The notes: a model not told the origin generated them from the sequence alone. Positions 50,951 to 60,039 are shown, counted from the stretch's first letter. The stretch: DNA of 64,000 bases from Shinella sp. PSBB067 (GCF_016839145.1 NZ_CP069303.1:2976001-3040000), one strand, 5' to 3'. Made by a program: numbers and translations.

Positions 50951-52540
50951 ATGCAGGACAAGAAAGACTTTCCGCAGCAGGCCGGCCTTCCGCCGGCCAC
51001 GCGCCGTCAATTCATCGGCGGGGTCGGCGCCCTGGTCCTCGGCGCATCGTTGCTGCCGGTGGGCATGCGCGCCGCCCATGCCGCGCCGAAGCAGGGCGGA
51101 TCGGTCCGCTTCGCCATCAACGACGGCGCGCAGACGGACTCGCTCGATCCGGCCACCTGGCAGAGCTCGTTCACCCAGGTCGTCTTCGGCGGCACGCTTT
51201 GCAACGCGCTGACCGAGCTTGCCGCCGACGGAACGGCGACGCCCGACCTCGCGGAGAGCTTCTCGGCATCCGACGACCTCAAGGTCTGGACCTTCAAGCT
51301 GCGGCAGAACCTGCAGTTCCACGATGGCAAGCCGGTCACGGCGAACGACGTGATCGAGTCCTTCCGCCATCACATGGGGCCGTCGTCGAGCTCGGCGGCG
51401 AAGGCGTTGGTCGAGGGGATCGCCGACATCAAGGACGGCGGCGACGACACGATCGTCTTCACCCTCACCGGCGGGAATGCGGATTTCCCCTACCTCGTCT
51501 CCGACTGCCACCTCGTCGTGCTGCCGGCCAAGGACGGCGGCGGGCTGGACTGGGCGCGCGGCGTCGCGACGGGGCCCTACATCATCGAGGATTCCCAGCC
51601 GGGCGTCAGCGTCCGGATGAAGCGCAACCCGAACTACCACAAGCCCGGCCAGCCCTATTTCGACACCGTCGAATTCGTCAACATCATCGATGTCGCGGCG
51701 CGCACCAACGCCCTCCTGACGGGCGAGATCGACTACATGGTCGACGCCGACATCAAGACGCTGAAGCTTCTGGAGCGCAATGCGGAGATCGAGATCTCGA
51801 AGGTCAGCGGCCTCAGGCACTTCAGCTTCAGCATGAACACCTCGGTCGCCCCCTTCGACAATCCCGACGTGCGGATGGCGATCAAATACGCGATCGACCG
51901 CGAGGATATCGTCAACAAGGCTTTCCTCGGCAATGCCAAGGTGGCGAACGACAATCCCGTCGCCCCGCAGATCGCCTTCGCCGTCAACCCGGAGCCGGTG
52001 CACAGCTACGATATCGAGAAGGCCAAGGAGCATCTGGCGAAGGCCGGCCTGACCAGCCTCACGCTCGACCTCTCCGTCGCCGAGACGGCGTTCCCCAATG
52101 CCATCGACGCCGCCCTCCTCTTCAAGGAGCATGCGGCCAAGGCCGGCATCGAGATCAACGTCATCCGCGAGGCCGACGACGGCTACTGGGACAATGTCTG
52201 GCAGCACAAGCCCTTCGTCGGCGTGGACTGGCTGGGCAAGCCGACCTGCGATTCCCTCTTCACGACCACCTATGCCAGCAATGCGCCGTGGAACGACACG
52301 GCCTGGAAGAACGCGCGCTTCGACGAGCTTCTGGTGCTCGGACGGGCCGAGCCGGACACGGCCAAGCGCCAGGCGATCTATGCCGAGATGCAGCAATTGC
52401 TGCACGACGACGGCGGCGCGCTCGTCATCGCCTATGCGCTGTTCATCGACGCCATGTCGAAGAAGATCGGCCACGGGCCGATCGGCAACATGCTGCAATG
52501 CGACAACTTCCGGATGGCCGAAAGGTGGTGGCTGGCCTGA
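50951..52540 (+). CDS. Family-5 (peptide/nickel/opine type) ABC solute-binding protein
   Basis: 529 residues from the ATG at 50951 (AAAAAGGGGAACG upstream). The N-terminus is Tat-like: TRRQFIGGVGALVLGASLL before an AHA-A cleavage site. Body motifs: ALTELAADGTATPDLAESF, WTFKLRQNLQFHDGKPVTANDVIESF (the family signature), GVATGPYIIED and VRMAIKYAIDREDIV. It binds the imported compound in the periplasm. It is first gene of the importer operon, divergent from the BetI-like gene. Confidence 0.93.
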   Translation: MQDKKDFPQQAGLPPATRRQFIGGVGALVLGASLLPVGMRAAHAAPKQGGSVRFAINDGAQTDSLDPATWQSSFTQVVFGGTLCNALTELAADGTATPDLAESFSASDDLKVWTFKLRQNLQFHDGKPVTANDVIESFRHHMGPSSSSAAKALVEGIADIKDGGDDTIVFTLTGGNADFPYLVSDCHLVVLPAKDGGGLDWARGVATGPYIIEDSQPGVSVRMKRNPNYHKPGQPYFDTVEFVNIIDVAARTNALLTGEIDYMVDADIKTLKLLERNAEIEISKVSGLRHFSFSMNTSVAPFDNPDVRMAIKYAIDREDIVNKAFLGNAKVANDNPVAPQIAFAVNPEPVHSYDIEKAKEHLAKAGLTSLTLDLSVAETAFPNAIDAALLFKEHAAKAGIEINVIREADDGYWDNVWQHKPFVGVDWLGKPTCDSLFTTTYASNAPWNDTAWKNARFDELLVLGRAEPDTAKRQAIYAEMQQLLHDDGGALVIAYALFIDAMSKKIGHGPIGNMLQCDNFRMAERWWLA

Positions 52541-52621
52541 GGCCGTCCTGCATGCCCTGACCATCGTCGGTCGCCGCCCCTTCGGGGGCGGTGACGCGCA
52601 GCTTCACCGGAAGGTCGTCCA

Positions 52622-53608
52622 TTGCATCCAGGCATCCTGTCAAACCCGCTGTTTCGAACGATCCTCGCCCGGCTGGGCTCGGGTTTCGTGACGCTGTTCG
52701 TCGTGTCGCTCATCATTTTCGCCGCCATCGCCGTCCTGCCCGGCGATTTCGCGAAGAAGACGCTCGGGCGCGCGGCGACACCGGAAACGGTCGCGAACTT
52801 CCAGAAGGCGCTGGGGCTCGACCAGCCGGCCATCCAGCGCTACGCGATCTGGATCGGCGGGGCAGTCACCGGCGATCTCGGCCTGTCGTTCTCTTCGGGA
52901 AGCGGAACGCCGCGCACCGTGACGGGCATTATCGGCCCGCGCCTGGAAAACACCCTGTTCCTCGCCGGCATCACCGCGCTCTTCGCCGTGCCCATCGCGC
53001 TGACGCTCGGCATCGTCGCGGCCATCCGGCGCAACAGCTGGCTGGACAAGGCGCTCAACGCGGCGACGCTCGCCAGCATCTCCTTTCCGGAATTCTTCGT
53101 CGCCTATGTCCTGATGCTGCTTCTGGCCGTCAAGATCCCCGTCTTCTATTCGCTCGCCCGCATCACGCCCGACATGGGCGCGGTCGAGATATTCCAGCGC
53201 ATCGCACTGCCGGTCCTCACGCTCAGCTTCGGCATCATCGCCCACATGATGCGCATGACGCGGGCCGCCATCATCGGCCTGCTCGCCCATCCCTATATCG
53301 AGATGGCGAAGCTCAAGGGTGTTCCGCCGTGGCGCATCGTGCTGCGGCACGCGCTGCCCAACGCCTGGGCGCCGATCGCGGCGGTCGTGGCGTTCAACCT
53401 TGCCTATCTCATTGTCGGCGTCGTCGTGGTCGAGGTCGTCTTCGTCTATCCCGGCATCGGCCAGGCGATGGTCGATGCGGTGCGCACGCGCGACATCCCC
53501 GTGGTGCAGGGCTGCGCCCTGATCTTCGCGGCCTCCTACATCCTGCTCAATCTCCTGGCCGACATCATCGCGATCGCGACCAATCCCCGGCTGGCGCATC
53601 CGCGATGA
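52622..53608 (+). CDS. DppB-type ABC permease, apparent TTG start
   Basis: 328 residues. RTILARLGSGFVTLFVVSLIIFAAIAVLPGD is the first helix, LGLDQPAIQRYAIWIGGAVTGDLGLSF the periplasmic loop, and RAAIIGLLAHPYIEMAKLKGVPPWRIVLRHALPNAWAP the EAA coupling loop. No ATG precedes the first helix in frame. TTG at 52622 has GGAAGG seven bases upstream and is taken as the start. It overlaps the next permease gene by four bases. Confidence 0.88.
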   Translation: MHPGILSNPLFRTILARLGSGFVTLFVVSLIIFAAIAVLPGDFAKKTLGRAATPETVANFQKALGLDQPAIQRYAIWIGGAVTGDLGLSFSSGSGTPRTVTGIIGPRLENTLFLAGITALFAVPIALTLGIVAAIRRNSWLDKALNAATLASISFPEFFVAYVLMLLLAVKIPVFYSLARITPDMGAVEIFQRIALPVLTLSFGIIAHMMRMTRAAIIGLLAHPYIEMAKLKGVPPWRIVLRHALPNAWAPIAAVVAFNLAYLIVGVVVVEVVFVYPGIGQAMVDAVRTRDIPVVQGCALIFAASYILLNLLADIIAIATNPRLAHPR

Positions 53609-54510
53609 GGGACCCGATGCAGACAAGCCAAACGTCCCCGCCCGTCCGCATCGTCCGCTACCGGCGCTCCCGCATGGAATGGCTGCGCGCCGGGCTGAAG
53701 AAGGCATCCTGGACCACCTGGCTCGGCCTTGCCGTCATCCTGCTCTATGCCGTCCTTGCGATCTTCGCGCCGCTGCTCGCGCCCTATGGCGAGGCGGACG
53801 TCGTTTCGAACGAGCCGTTTTCGGCCTGGAGCCTGACGTTTCCGCTCGGCACCGACCAGCTCGGCCGCGACGTGCTGAGCCGCCTCATCTACGGCGCGCG
53901 CAACTCCGTCGGCATCGCCTTCGTCACCACCGCCATCGCCTTCCTGCTCGGCGGGACGCTCGGCATCTTGTCCGCCATATCGCCGGCCTGGCTCGATCAT
54001 CTCCTGTCGGGCCTTGCCGATACGCTGATGGCCATTCCGCAGCTCATCTTCGCGCTCATCCTGCTGGCGCTGTTCGGCTCGTCCATCCCGAGCATCATCC
54101 TGATCATCGCCGTCCTGAACGCCACGCAGATCTTCCGCCTCGCGCGCTCCTCGGCCCGCAATGTCGCGGCCATGGAGTTCATCGAGGTCGCCAGCCTTCG
54201 CGGCGAAGGGACGGCCTGGGTCATCGTCCGCGAGATCCTGCCGAACATCCTTCCCATGCTGATCGCCGAATTCGGGCTTCGCTTCTGCTTCGTCTTCCTC
54301 ACCATCTCGGCGCTTTCCTTCCTCGGCCTCGGCATCCAGCCGCCCTCGGCCGACTGGGGCACGATGGTCCGGGAAAGCGCGACCTTCATCAGCTACGGCG
54401 ATATCACGCCGCTCCTGCCGGCCGCGGCCATCGCCCTCCTGACGATCAGCATCAATTTCGTCGTCGACTGGTTCCTCGACATTGCAAGCGGACTGCGCAA
54501 TGACCAATAG
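53605..54510 (+). CDS. DppC-type ABC permease
   Basis: 301 residues from the ATG at 53605, which overlaps the DppB stop (ATGA). An ATG at 53617 with GAGGGA upstream is an alternative. It has the DppC N-terminal domain, then FPLGTDQLGRDVLSRLIYGARNS, and RSSARNVAAMEFIEVASLRGEGTAWVIVREILPNILP as the EAA loop. It forms the channel with the DppB-type permease. Its end overlaps the ATPase gene by 11 bases. Confidence 0.93.
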   Translation: MRDPMQTSQTSPPVRIVRYRRSRMEWLRAGLKKASWTTWLGLAVILLYAVLAIFAPLLAPYGEADVVSNEPFSAWSLTFPLGTDQLGRDVLSRLIYGARNSVGIAFVTTAIAFLLGGTLGILSAISPAWLDHLLSGLADTLMAIPQLIFALILLALFGSSIPSIILIIAVLNATQIFRLARSSARNVAAMEFIEVASLRGEGTAWVIVREILPNILPMLIAEFGLRFCFVFLTISALSFLGLGIQPPSADWGTMVRESATFISYGDITPLLPAAAIALLTISINFVVDWFLDIASGLRNDQ

Positions 54511-56143
54511 CCCCGCCGCCGACGGCCGCCGCAGCGGCGAGACCCTGCTGGATATCCGCAACCTCACCATAGAGGCCGAGCGCGACGGGGCATGGCAGCC
54601 GATCGTCCGCGACATCAGCCTCACCCTCAAGCGCGGCGAGGTGCTCGGCATCATCGGGGAATCGGGCGCCGGGAAATCGACGCTCGGGCTCTCCGCCCTC
54701 GGCTTCGCGCGGGCCGGCTGCCGCTTTTCTGCCGGCAGCGTCGTCTTCGACGGGCGCGACCTCCTCAAGGAGAGCGAGGAATACCGCCGGCAGCTTCGCG
54801 GCAACCGGATCGCCTATGTGGCGCAAAGCGCGGCCGCCTCCTTCAACCCGGCGCACAGGCTGATCGACCAGACGATCGAATGCGCGATGCGGGAGGGGCT
54901 GACCTCGCGCGCCGCCGCCATCGGTAATGCGAAGGACCTTTATGCGCAGATGCAGCTTCCTGACCCGGACAGCATCGGCGCGCGCTTCCCGCACCAGGTT
55001 TCCGGCGGCCAGCTGCAGCGCGCGATGACCGCCATGGCGATGACCTGTCGGCCGGACCTCATCGTCTTCGACGAGCCGACGACGGCGCTCGACGTGACGA
55101 CGCAGGTGGAGGTCCTCGCCTCGATCCGCCGGATCGTCGAGGAGCACCACACGGCCGCCCTCTACATCACCCACGACCTTGCCGTGGTGGCGCAGATGGC
55201 GCACCGGATCATGGTGCTGCGCCATGGCGCGCTGGTCGAGGAGGCGGATACGCAAATCATGCTCTCGGCGCCGAAGCAGCCCTATACGCGCTCGCTCTGG
55301 GCCGTGCGCACCATGGAGAAGCAGGCGGAGCCGCCCGCCGCGCCGATGCTCGAGATCTCCGGCATCGAGGCCCATTACGGCACGTTCAAGGTGCTCGACG
55401 ACATCTCCGTCACGCTGCCGGCCGGCCGGACCGTCGCCGTCGTCGGGGAATCGGGCTCGGGGAAATCGACGCTCGCCCGCGTCATCGCGGGCCTGCTCCC
55501 GCAGACCGCGGGCAGCGTGAGCCTGAACGGAACCGCGCTTGCGCCCTCCCTCAAGCAGCGCAGCCGCGACCAGCTGCGCCGCATCCAGATGATCTACCAG
55601 TCGGCCGATACCTCGCTCAATCCGCGGCAGACCGTGCTCGACCTCGTCGGCCGGCCGCTGGCGTTCCATCTCGGCCTGCGCGGGCGCGCCCGGGACCTTC
55701 GCGTCGCCGAGCTGCTCGACATGGTCGAATTGTCCGACCGCCATATCGTCAGCTTTCCCTCCGAGCTTTCGGGCGGGCAGAAGCAGCGCGTCTCCATCGC
55801 CCGGGCGATCGCGGCCGATCCCGACGTGTTCATCTGCGACGAGATCACCTCGGCGCTCGACCAGCTTGTGCAGGAGCAGATCCTCAAGCTGATCCTCAAG
55901 CTCCAGAAGGAGATGAACAAGTCCTACCTCTTCATCACCCACGACATCGCCACCGTGAACGCCATCGCGGACCATGTCGTGGTGATGCACCGGGGCCGGA
56001 TCGTGCAGCAGGGTCCGAAGGCCTCCGTCATGTCCGCCCCCGATCATCCCTATACGCGCCAGCTCCTCTCCGCGGTGCCGCAAATGGATGCGGGATGGCT
56101 CGACGCCGCCATCGCCGGCAGCCGGGCGGCGAGCGGCCACTAG
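54500..56143 (+). CDS. Fused DppD-DppF-type ABC ATPase
   Basis: 547 residues holding two complete ATPases. Domain 1 (about 15-265): Walker A GESGAGKST, signature VSGGQLQRAMTAMAM, Walker B LIVFDEPTTALD, H-loop ITHDLAV. Domain 2 (about 285-535): GESGSGKST, LSGGQKQRVSIARAI, VFICDEITSALD (Pro of the usual DEPT replaced by Ile), ITHDIAT. The GDEPYTRQL-type tail DHPYTRQLL appears after each. The start at 54500 follows the DppC frame overlap. One chain thus replaces the two separate ATPases. Confidence 0.93.
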   Translation: MTNSPAADGRRSGETLLDIRNLTIEAERDGAWQPIVRDISLTLKRGEVLGIIGESGAGKSTLGLSALGFARAGCRFSAGSVVFDGRDLLKESEEYRRQLRGNRIAYVAQSAAASFNPAHRLIDQTIECAMREGLTSRAAAIGNAKDLYAQMQLPDPDSIGARFPHQVSGGQLQRAMTAMAMTCRPDLIVFDEPTTALDVTTQVEVLASIRRIVEEHHTAALYITHDLAVVAQMAHRIMVLRHGALVEEADTQIMLSAPKQPYTRSLWAVRTMEKQAEPPAAPMLEISGIEAHYGTFKVLDDISVTLPAGRTVAVVGESGSGKSTLARVIAGLLPQTAGSVSLNGTALAPSLKQRSRDQLRRIQMIYQSADTSLNPRQTVLDLVGRPLAFHLGLRGRARDLRVAELLDMVELSDRHIVSFPSELSGGQKQRVSIARAIAADPDVFICDEITSALDQLVQEQILKLILKLQKEMNKSYLFITHDIATVNAIADHVVVMHRGRIVQQGPKASVMSAPDHPYTRQLLSAVPQMDAGWLDAAIAGSRAASGH

Positions 56144-56202
56144 CGGCGGCGCGGGCAGGAGCGAGGCGCGCCTCGAAAGAAATCCACAGTGAAAAAAGGG
56201 GA

Positions 56203-56988
56203 ATGAAAATGAAGACTCTCACTGCCGCCCTCGTTTCCGCCGCGCTGGCCATCGGCCTCCAGGCCGCCGGGCCGGCCGCCGCGCAGGATTCCGACTGGAA
56301 GGAGATCCATATTGCGACGGAAGGCGCCTATCCGCCCTTCAACTTCGTCGATGCCGCCGGCAAGCTCCAGGGCCTCGACGTCGACATCGCCAATGCGCTC
56401 TGCGCCGAGATGAAGGCGACATGCACCATCGTCGCGCAGGACTGGGACGGCATCATCCCCGGGCTGAAGGCCAGGAAATTCGACGCCATCGTCGCCTCCA
56501 TGTCGATCACGGAGGAGCGGCTGAAGGAAATCGACTTCTCCAGGAAATACTACAGCTCCAAGCTTTCCGTCATGACCAAGGCCGACAGCGGGATAGAGGA
56601 CATCAGGCCGGAAAGCTTCGAAGGCAAGACGATCGGCGCCCAGTCCTCCACGCCGCAGGCCGAGCAGGCCGAAGCGCTGTTCGGCAGGCATGGCGCCACG
56701 GTGAAGCTCTACCCGTCGCAGGACGAGGCCGACATGGACCTCGTGAACGGCCGGCTGGATGGGATCGTCGCCGACAAGTTCTACCTCGCCGCCTGGATGA
56801 AAACCAACGGCAACGGCTGCTGCAAGCTCGTCGGCGACCTTGCCGAGGGCCAGACCGAGATCGGCGTCGGCCTGCGCAAGGAGGACAAGGCGCTGAAGCA
56901 GAAATTCGACGCCGCGATGGACGCCATCGTCGCGAACGGCACCTACAAGTCCATCGTCGCGAAGTACTTCGACTTCGACATCTACTGA
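56203..56988 (+). CDS. Polar amino-acid-family solute-binding protein without its own permease
   Basis: 261 residues (two fewer with the second ATG at 56209). Signal peptide MKMKTLTAALVSAALAIGLQ ending AAA-QDS. ATEGAYPPFNFVDAAGKLQGLDVDI, AQDWDGIIPGLKARKFDAIVASMSITEERLKEIDFSRKYY and the C-terminal KYFDFDIY are family-3 features. It shares the GNGCCKLVGD Cys-Cys segment and the ending with the binding protein at 39829. AAAAGGGGAATG precedes it. It is 59 bp after the dipeptide-type ATPase, and no HisQM/P genes follow, so it may deliver ligand to the importer at 38-41 kb. Confidence 0.9.
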   Translation: MKMKTLTAALVSAALAIGLQAAGPAAAQDSDWKEIHIATEGAYPPFNFVDAAGKLQGLDVDIANALCAEMKATCTIVAQDWDGIIPGLKARKFDAIVASMSITEERLKEIDFSRKYYSSKLSVMTKADSGIEDIRPESFEGKTIGAQSSTPQAEQAEALFGRHGATVKLYPSQDEADMDLVNGRLDGIVADKFYLAAWMKTNGNGCCKLVGDLAEGQTEIGVGLRKEDKALKQKFDAAMDAIVANGTYKSIVAKYFDFDIY

Positions 56989-57011
56989 GGCGCTCTCGAT
57001 CGACCTGGACG

Positions 57012-57055
57012 CCCCAAGGTATCGTCGACGGGTTTCCGCCGGCGACACCTTGGGG
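57012..57055. terminator. Terminator-like hairpin after the importer operon
   Basis: CCCCAAGGT pairs with ACCTTGGGG, with an inner GTCG / CGAC helix, followed by TTTG only. It lies 24 bp after the last binding-protein stop. The stem is good but the T-tract poor. Confidence 0.55.
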
Positions 57056-57494
57056 TTTGCTGACCTGAACTTGTAGCATGCAGGGAGTGCCGATCGATTT
57101 GGGGGGTCGGCACAAGCACGAAGAAGACGATTGGACGGTTGCGCTTCCCGGTTGGACAGTCCGGGTCACGGGCGGCAGGGGCTGCGCATCTGGAGCGCGG
57201 TATCAAGGCCATGCTCCGTTCCGGGGACGCGCCTTCATCCCGTTCCGAACCACTCCGGCCATCTCCAGGCTGGCGCGCGGCCGCGTTGAGTGAGGCGCCG
57301 AAACCGCCTGCATCCAGACGCGCCTGGCGCCATCCAGCAAAGCCCGCAACAGCACCTACCCGAACTCCATTCGATGCTGACGATCGCGATTGCTGTCTCG
57401 GTCGTTGGTGTTCCTGTTGGCTAAAGAAAACGATGCCGGGCAGATGGGCCGCCGGTGTGCAGGCACTGCTCGATCGAAGCATCCTCTGACCGCA

Positions 57495-57512
57495 TTGACA
57501 ATTGTTGACAAT
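57495..57512. promoter_or_regulatory. GntR-type operator region
   Basis: TTGACAAT occurs twice, at 57495-57502 and 57505-57512, and the overlap creates the dyad ATTGT-TG-ACAAT (57501-57512). It is about 30 bp upstream of the GntR start. FCD-type GntR proteins often bind TTGT-N-ACAA-like sites, so autoregulation is likely. Confidence 0.6.
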
Positions 57513-57543
57513 CAGCAATGATGCCTGGCAGAAGGAGACGGCG

Positions 57544-58215
57544 ATGGAACTCGAAAAACTCAGCCTGGTGGACCGTGCCGCCCAGCAACTCCGCGGGATG
57601 ATCATCGGCGCCGCGCTGCCCCCTGGCTTGAGGCTCACCGAACAGGACCTGTCCGACAAGATGCAGGTTGCGCGCGGCACGATCCGGGCGGCCCTGTCCG
57701 CCATGACGGCCGAAAATCTTGTCGTACGGCGGCCTTACTCGGGTTGGGCGGTGCAGACGGTCGATGAAGCAATCCTTCGCGAGAACTATCAGGTTCGCGG
57801 GGCGCTCGAGGAGCTTTCGGTGCGGCTTCTTGCCGAGCGGCTTGATGACGACGAACGGATGAAGCTGGTCGCTTCCTACGAGCGGCTTGCCGCCGCCGAG
57901 GCGGCCGGGGGCGCTGAAGAGCGCCTTCAGGCGGATCTGGGTTTCCATGCGGATATCGTGCGGGCCAGCGGCAACAGGCTGCTGCTCCATCGATACAACA
58001 GCATCTGCGGGCTGACCGAATGGCTTTACAGGTGGTCGGAAAAAAACTGGCCGAGACGCATCAACCTTCTGGAATGGCACAAGCCGATCTTCGAGGCGAT
58101 CCTCGCCCGGGATGGAGACGCCGCGGCGAGAGCCATGCGCATCCACACACAGCGCAGTCTGCACGACGACATGCAGGACCTGCGGAACAATCTCTCCGGA
58201 CAACACGAGCAATAG
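57544..58215 (+). CDS. GntR-family (FCD) transcriptional regulator
   Basis: 223 residues. HTH: RAAQQLRGMIIGAALPPGLRLTEQDLSDKMQVARGTIRAALSAMTAENLVVRRPYSGWAVQ. FCD ligand domain: YQVRGALEELSVRLLAERL, DLGFHADIVRASGNRLL and the final HKPIFEAILARDGDAAARAMRIH, with the histidines that bind a metal in this family. AGAAGGAGACG precedes the ATG at 57544. It is followed by a gutted binding-protein gene, so its original target operon is probably destroyed. Confidence 0.92.
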   Translation: MELEKLSLVDRAAQQLRGMIIGAALPPGLRLTEQDLSDKMQVARGTIRAALSAMTAENLVVRRPYSGWAVQTVDEAILRENYQVRGALEELSVRLLAERLDDDERMKLVASYERLAAAEAAGGAEERLQADLGFHADIVRASGNRLLLHRYNSICGLTEWLYRWSEKNWPRRINLLEWHKPIFEAILARDGDAAARAMRIHTQRSLHDDMQDLRNNLSGQHEQ

Positions 58216-58228
58216 AAAGCGATCAACC

Positions 58229-58602
58229 ATGTCGAATAGCCTATCGTCGCTTACCAGGCGCGGCTTCCTGGCAGGAAGCACCGCCGCCGGACTGCTGTTG
58301 CCCCTCGGTGTGAGCTGGGCTGCCGCCCCGCGAAAAGGTGGTGAACTTCGCATTTCGATGGCAGGGGGCAGTTCGGACAACTCGCTCGACCCACGCGCCT
58401 TTACCCAGCAGATGCAGCGGGTCGTCGGCGTGGCGGTGTGCAATCAGCTCGTCGAAATTCTTCCGGACGGAACCCTCGTGCCCGAACTTGCCGAGAGCTG
58501 GGAGAGCACGGATGCGGTCCGATGGTCTCTTCGTATCCGCAAGGATGTCCTGTTCCACAACGGGAAATCGCTGGATGCCGAGGACGTCGTCTATTCCGTG
58601 AA
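58229..58602 (+). pseudogene. N-terminal fragment of a family-5 solute-binding protein
   Basis: About 125 residues: Tat-type signal (TRRGFLAGSTAAGLLLPLGVSW) then GGELRISMAGG, NQLVEILPDGTLVPELAESWES, VRWSLRIRKDVLFHNGKSLDAEDVVYSVN. This matches the start of the protein at 50951 and its family (normally about 500 residues). At about 58603 the resemblance ends exactly where IclR-type sequence begins in another frame. The start codon and 13-bp spacing to the GntR stop look intact; the gene is a deletion remnant. Confidence 0.85.
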
Positions 58603-58947
58603 CTCGAAAACATCGACGAGAGCGACTACGTGCTGCGCGATGGCTCGGTGATGACGCCCGACGACTTCATGGCCTCGATCGAATCCGCGCGCGGCAGCGA
58701 CGTCTTCGCCCTTCACGGCCAGGTCGACCCGCATCTCGCCTGCATCGCCTCGCCCGTCCTGAACGAGGAAGGGCGCTGCCTGGCGACCATGAGCCTCGTC
58801 GTTCCGCTGGTCGATTTCGAGGGCCGGTTCGATTTCTATGCGGATCATACGCGCCGCATGGCAAAGGCCGTGTCCGAACAGCTTTCGCTGATCCCTGCCG
58901 GACGGGAAGATATCCTCGGGCTTCTGCTGAAAGCACGGACCAACTGA
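58603..58947 (+). pseudogene. C-terminal fragment of an IclR-family regulator
   Basis: 114 residues in a frame different from the upstream fragment: LENIDESDYVLRDGSVMTPDDF, FALHGQVDPHLACIASPVLNEEGRCLATMSLVVPL, ending NLLL-type tail GLLLKARTN. The pattern (ACIASPV.NEEGRC.A.MSL) is that of the IclR effector-binding domain. The N-terminal HTH, roughly 140 residues, is missing and no start codon serves it. It was brought next to the binding-protein fragment by a deletion or recombination. Confidence 0.7.
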
Positions 58948-59171
58948 GCCACGGTCCCTGCGCCTGTCAGAGATAAGCCAGCGGCTCATCGGCCCGCGAA
59001 TTGCCGAGCCGGGCACCTGTCGCCACCTGTTGTTCCAGGCGACCCCTGGCGGCCGCTATCTCCAGCAGCACACCATCATTGCAGGCCTGGAGCGCCCGAT
59101 GTCGGAAAGGGATTTGAACCGTCGTCCCCTAATTCCAGGGCGTGACTGTTCCGACCGCCGATAAAGGGCGA

Positions 59172-59978
59172 TCAAAGAGCCGCGCTTGCATGCGGCAGGC
59201 TGTCATAGGCGCCCCAGACCGCCTGGTCGAAATTGATGATAGCGCCCGTCATCAGGCCCGATTCTTCCGATGCGAGAAACGCGATTGCCCGGGCAACCTC
59301 CTCAGGCTCGATCAGCCGGCCATTCGGTTGCGCGACCACCGCCTTGGCGAGCCAATCGGCCGGCTGGCCGTCCAGCTCCCGTTGCGTCCTGTCCTCGCCT
59401 TCGGATGCCATCCAGCCGATGTTGAGGCTGTTCACGCGGATACGGTTTCTAAGCGCAGCATAGGCCGTATTGCGCGTCAGCGTATCGAGCGCGCCCTTCG
59501 AGGCGCTATAAGCGGCGAGGAACGGCTGTCCGCCCATCGAGGACATGGTCGATATGTTGACGATGGTCCCGGCAATGCCGTCGCGCTTGAAAAGCTCGAT
59601 TGCGCCTTGCATCAGGAAAAACGGCGCGCGGATGTTGACCGCGAACAACTGGTCGAAGAGTTCCGGGCTGGTGTTCAGGATGGTGCCGCGATTCGTCATT
59701 CCGGCCGCATTGACCAGGCTGTCGAGCCGGCCAAACGACGTGTCGGCCGCGGCGATGACAGCCTTGCAGTCGTCCACCTTCGACAGGTCGGCTTTGACGA
59801 AGACCGCTTCCGTGCCCAAAGCCGCCAGCCGGGCCGCCTGCGCCTTGCCCTTCTCCTCGGAGCGCCCGCAGATGACGAGGCCCTTCGCGCCGCGTTGCGC
59901 AAGAAGCGTCGCGGTCGCGGCACCAAGGCCCTGGGTGCCGCCGGTCACGACGATGATCTTGTTTTCGAACTGTGCCAT
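59172..59978 (-). CDS. SDR-family oxidoreductase in the inositol-type operon
   Basis: 268 residues from the ATG at 59976-59978 (GAGAGGAAC upstream). VVTGGTQGLG cofactor loop, NAAGMTNRG, NISTMSSMGG and YSASKGALDTL with the catalytic Tyr and Lys are complete. MAQFENKIIVVTGG and the GWMASEGEDRTQRELDG loop are typical of an SDR subgroup found with sugar-isomerase and Gfo/Idh genes. It is last gene of the operon. It probably oxidises a cyclitol or keto-sugar intermediate. Confidence 0.9.
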   Translation of the reverse strand: MAQFENKIIVVTGGTQGLGAATATLLAQRGAKGLVICGRSEEKGKAQAARLAALGTEAVFVKADLSKVDDCKAVIAAADTSFGRLDSLVNAAGMTNRGTILNTSPELFDQLFAVNIRAPFFLMQGAIELFKRDGIAGTIVNISTMSSMGGQPFLAAYSASKGALDTLTRNTAYAALRNRIRVNSLNIGWMASEGEDRTQRELDGQPADWLAKAVVAQPNGRLIEPEEVARAIAFLASEESGLMTGAIINFDQAVWGAYDSLPHASAAL

Positions 59979-60039
59979 TTGCGGTTCCTCTCGCATGCCT
60001 GTGCGTTATTCTTGCGGTCCGGCTTGTCCAGCGTGCGCG

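Larger units (their letters stand above)
56989..57543. other. Intergenic region before the GntR gene
   Basis: 555 bp. It begins with a terminator-like hairpin (57012-57055) and ends with the GntR promoter/operator (57495-57512). Between them, several overlapping GC-rich open frames exist on both strands, up to about 115 codons, but none shows a motif, ribosome site or family resemblance. GTGCCGA / TCGGCAC at 57087-57113 is a further short dyad. Confidence 0.5.

Noticed and set aside
59104..59145. A GGTTCAAATCC-like T-arm on the minus strand near 59120 resembling a tRNA or tmRNA 3' end
   Set aside because: The T-stem has mismatches and no acceptor, D or anticodon arm can be folded next to it. 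A tRNA fragment from an old integration is possible but unsupported.
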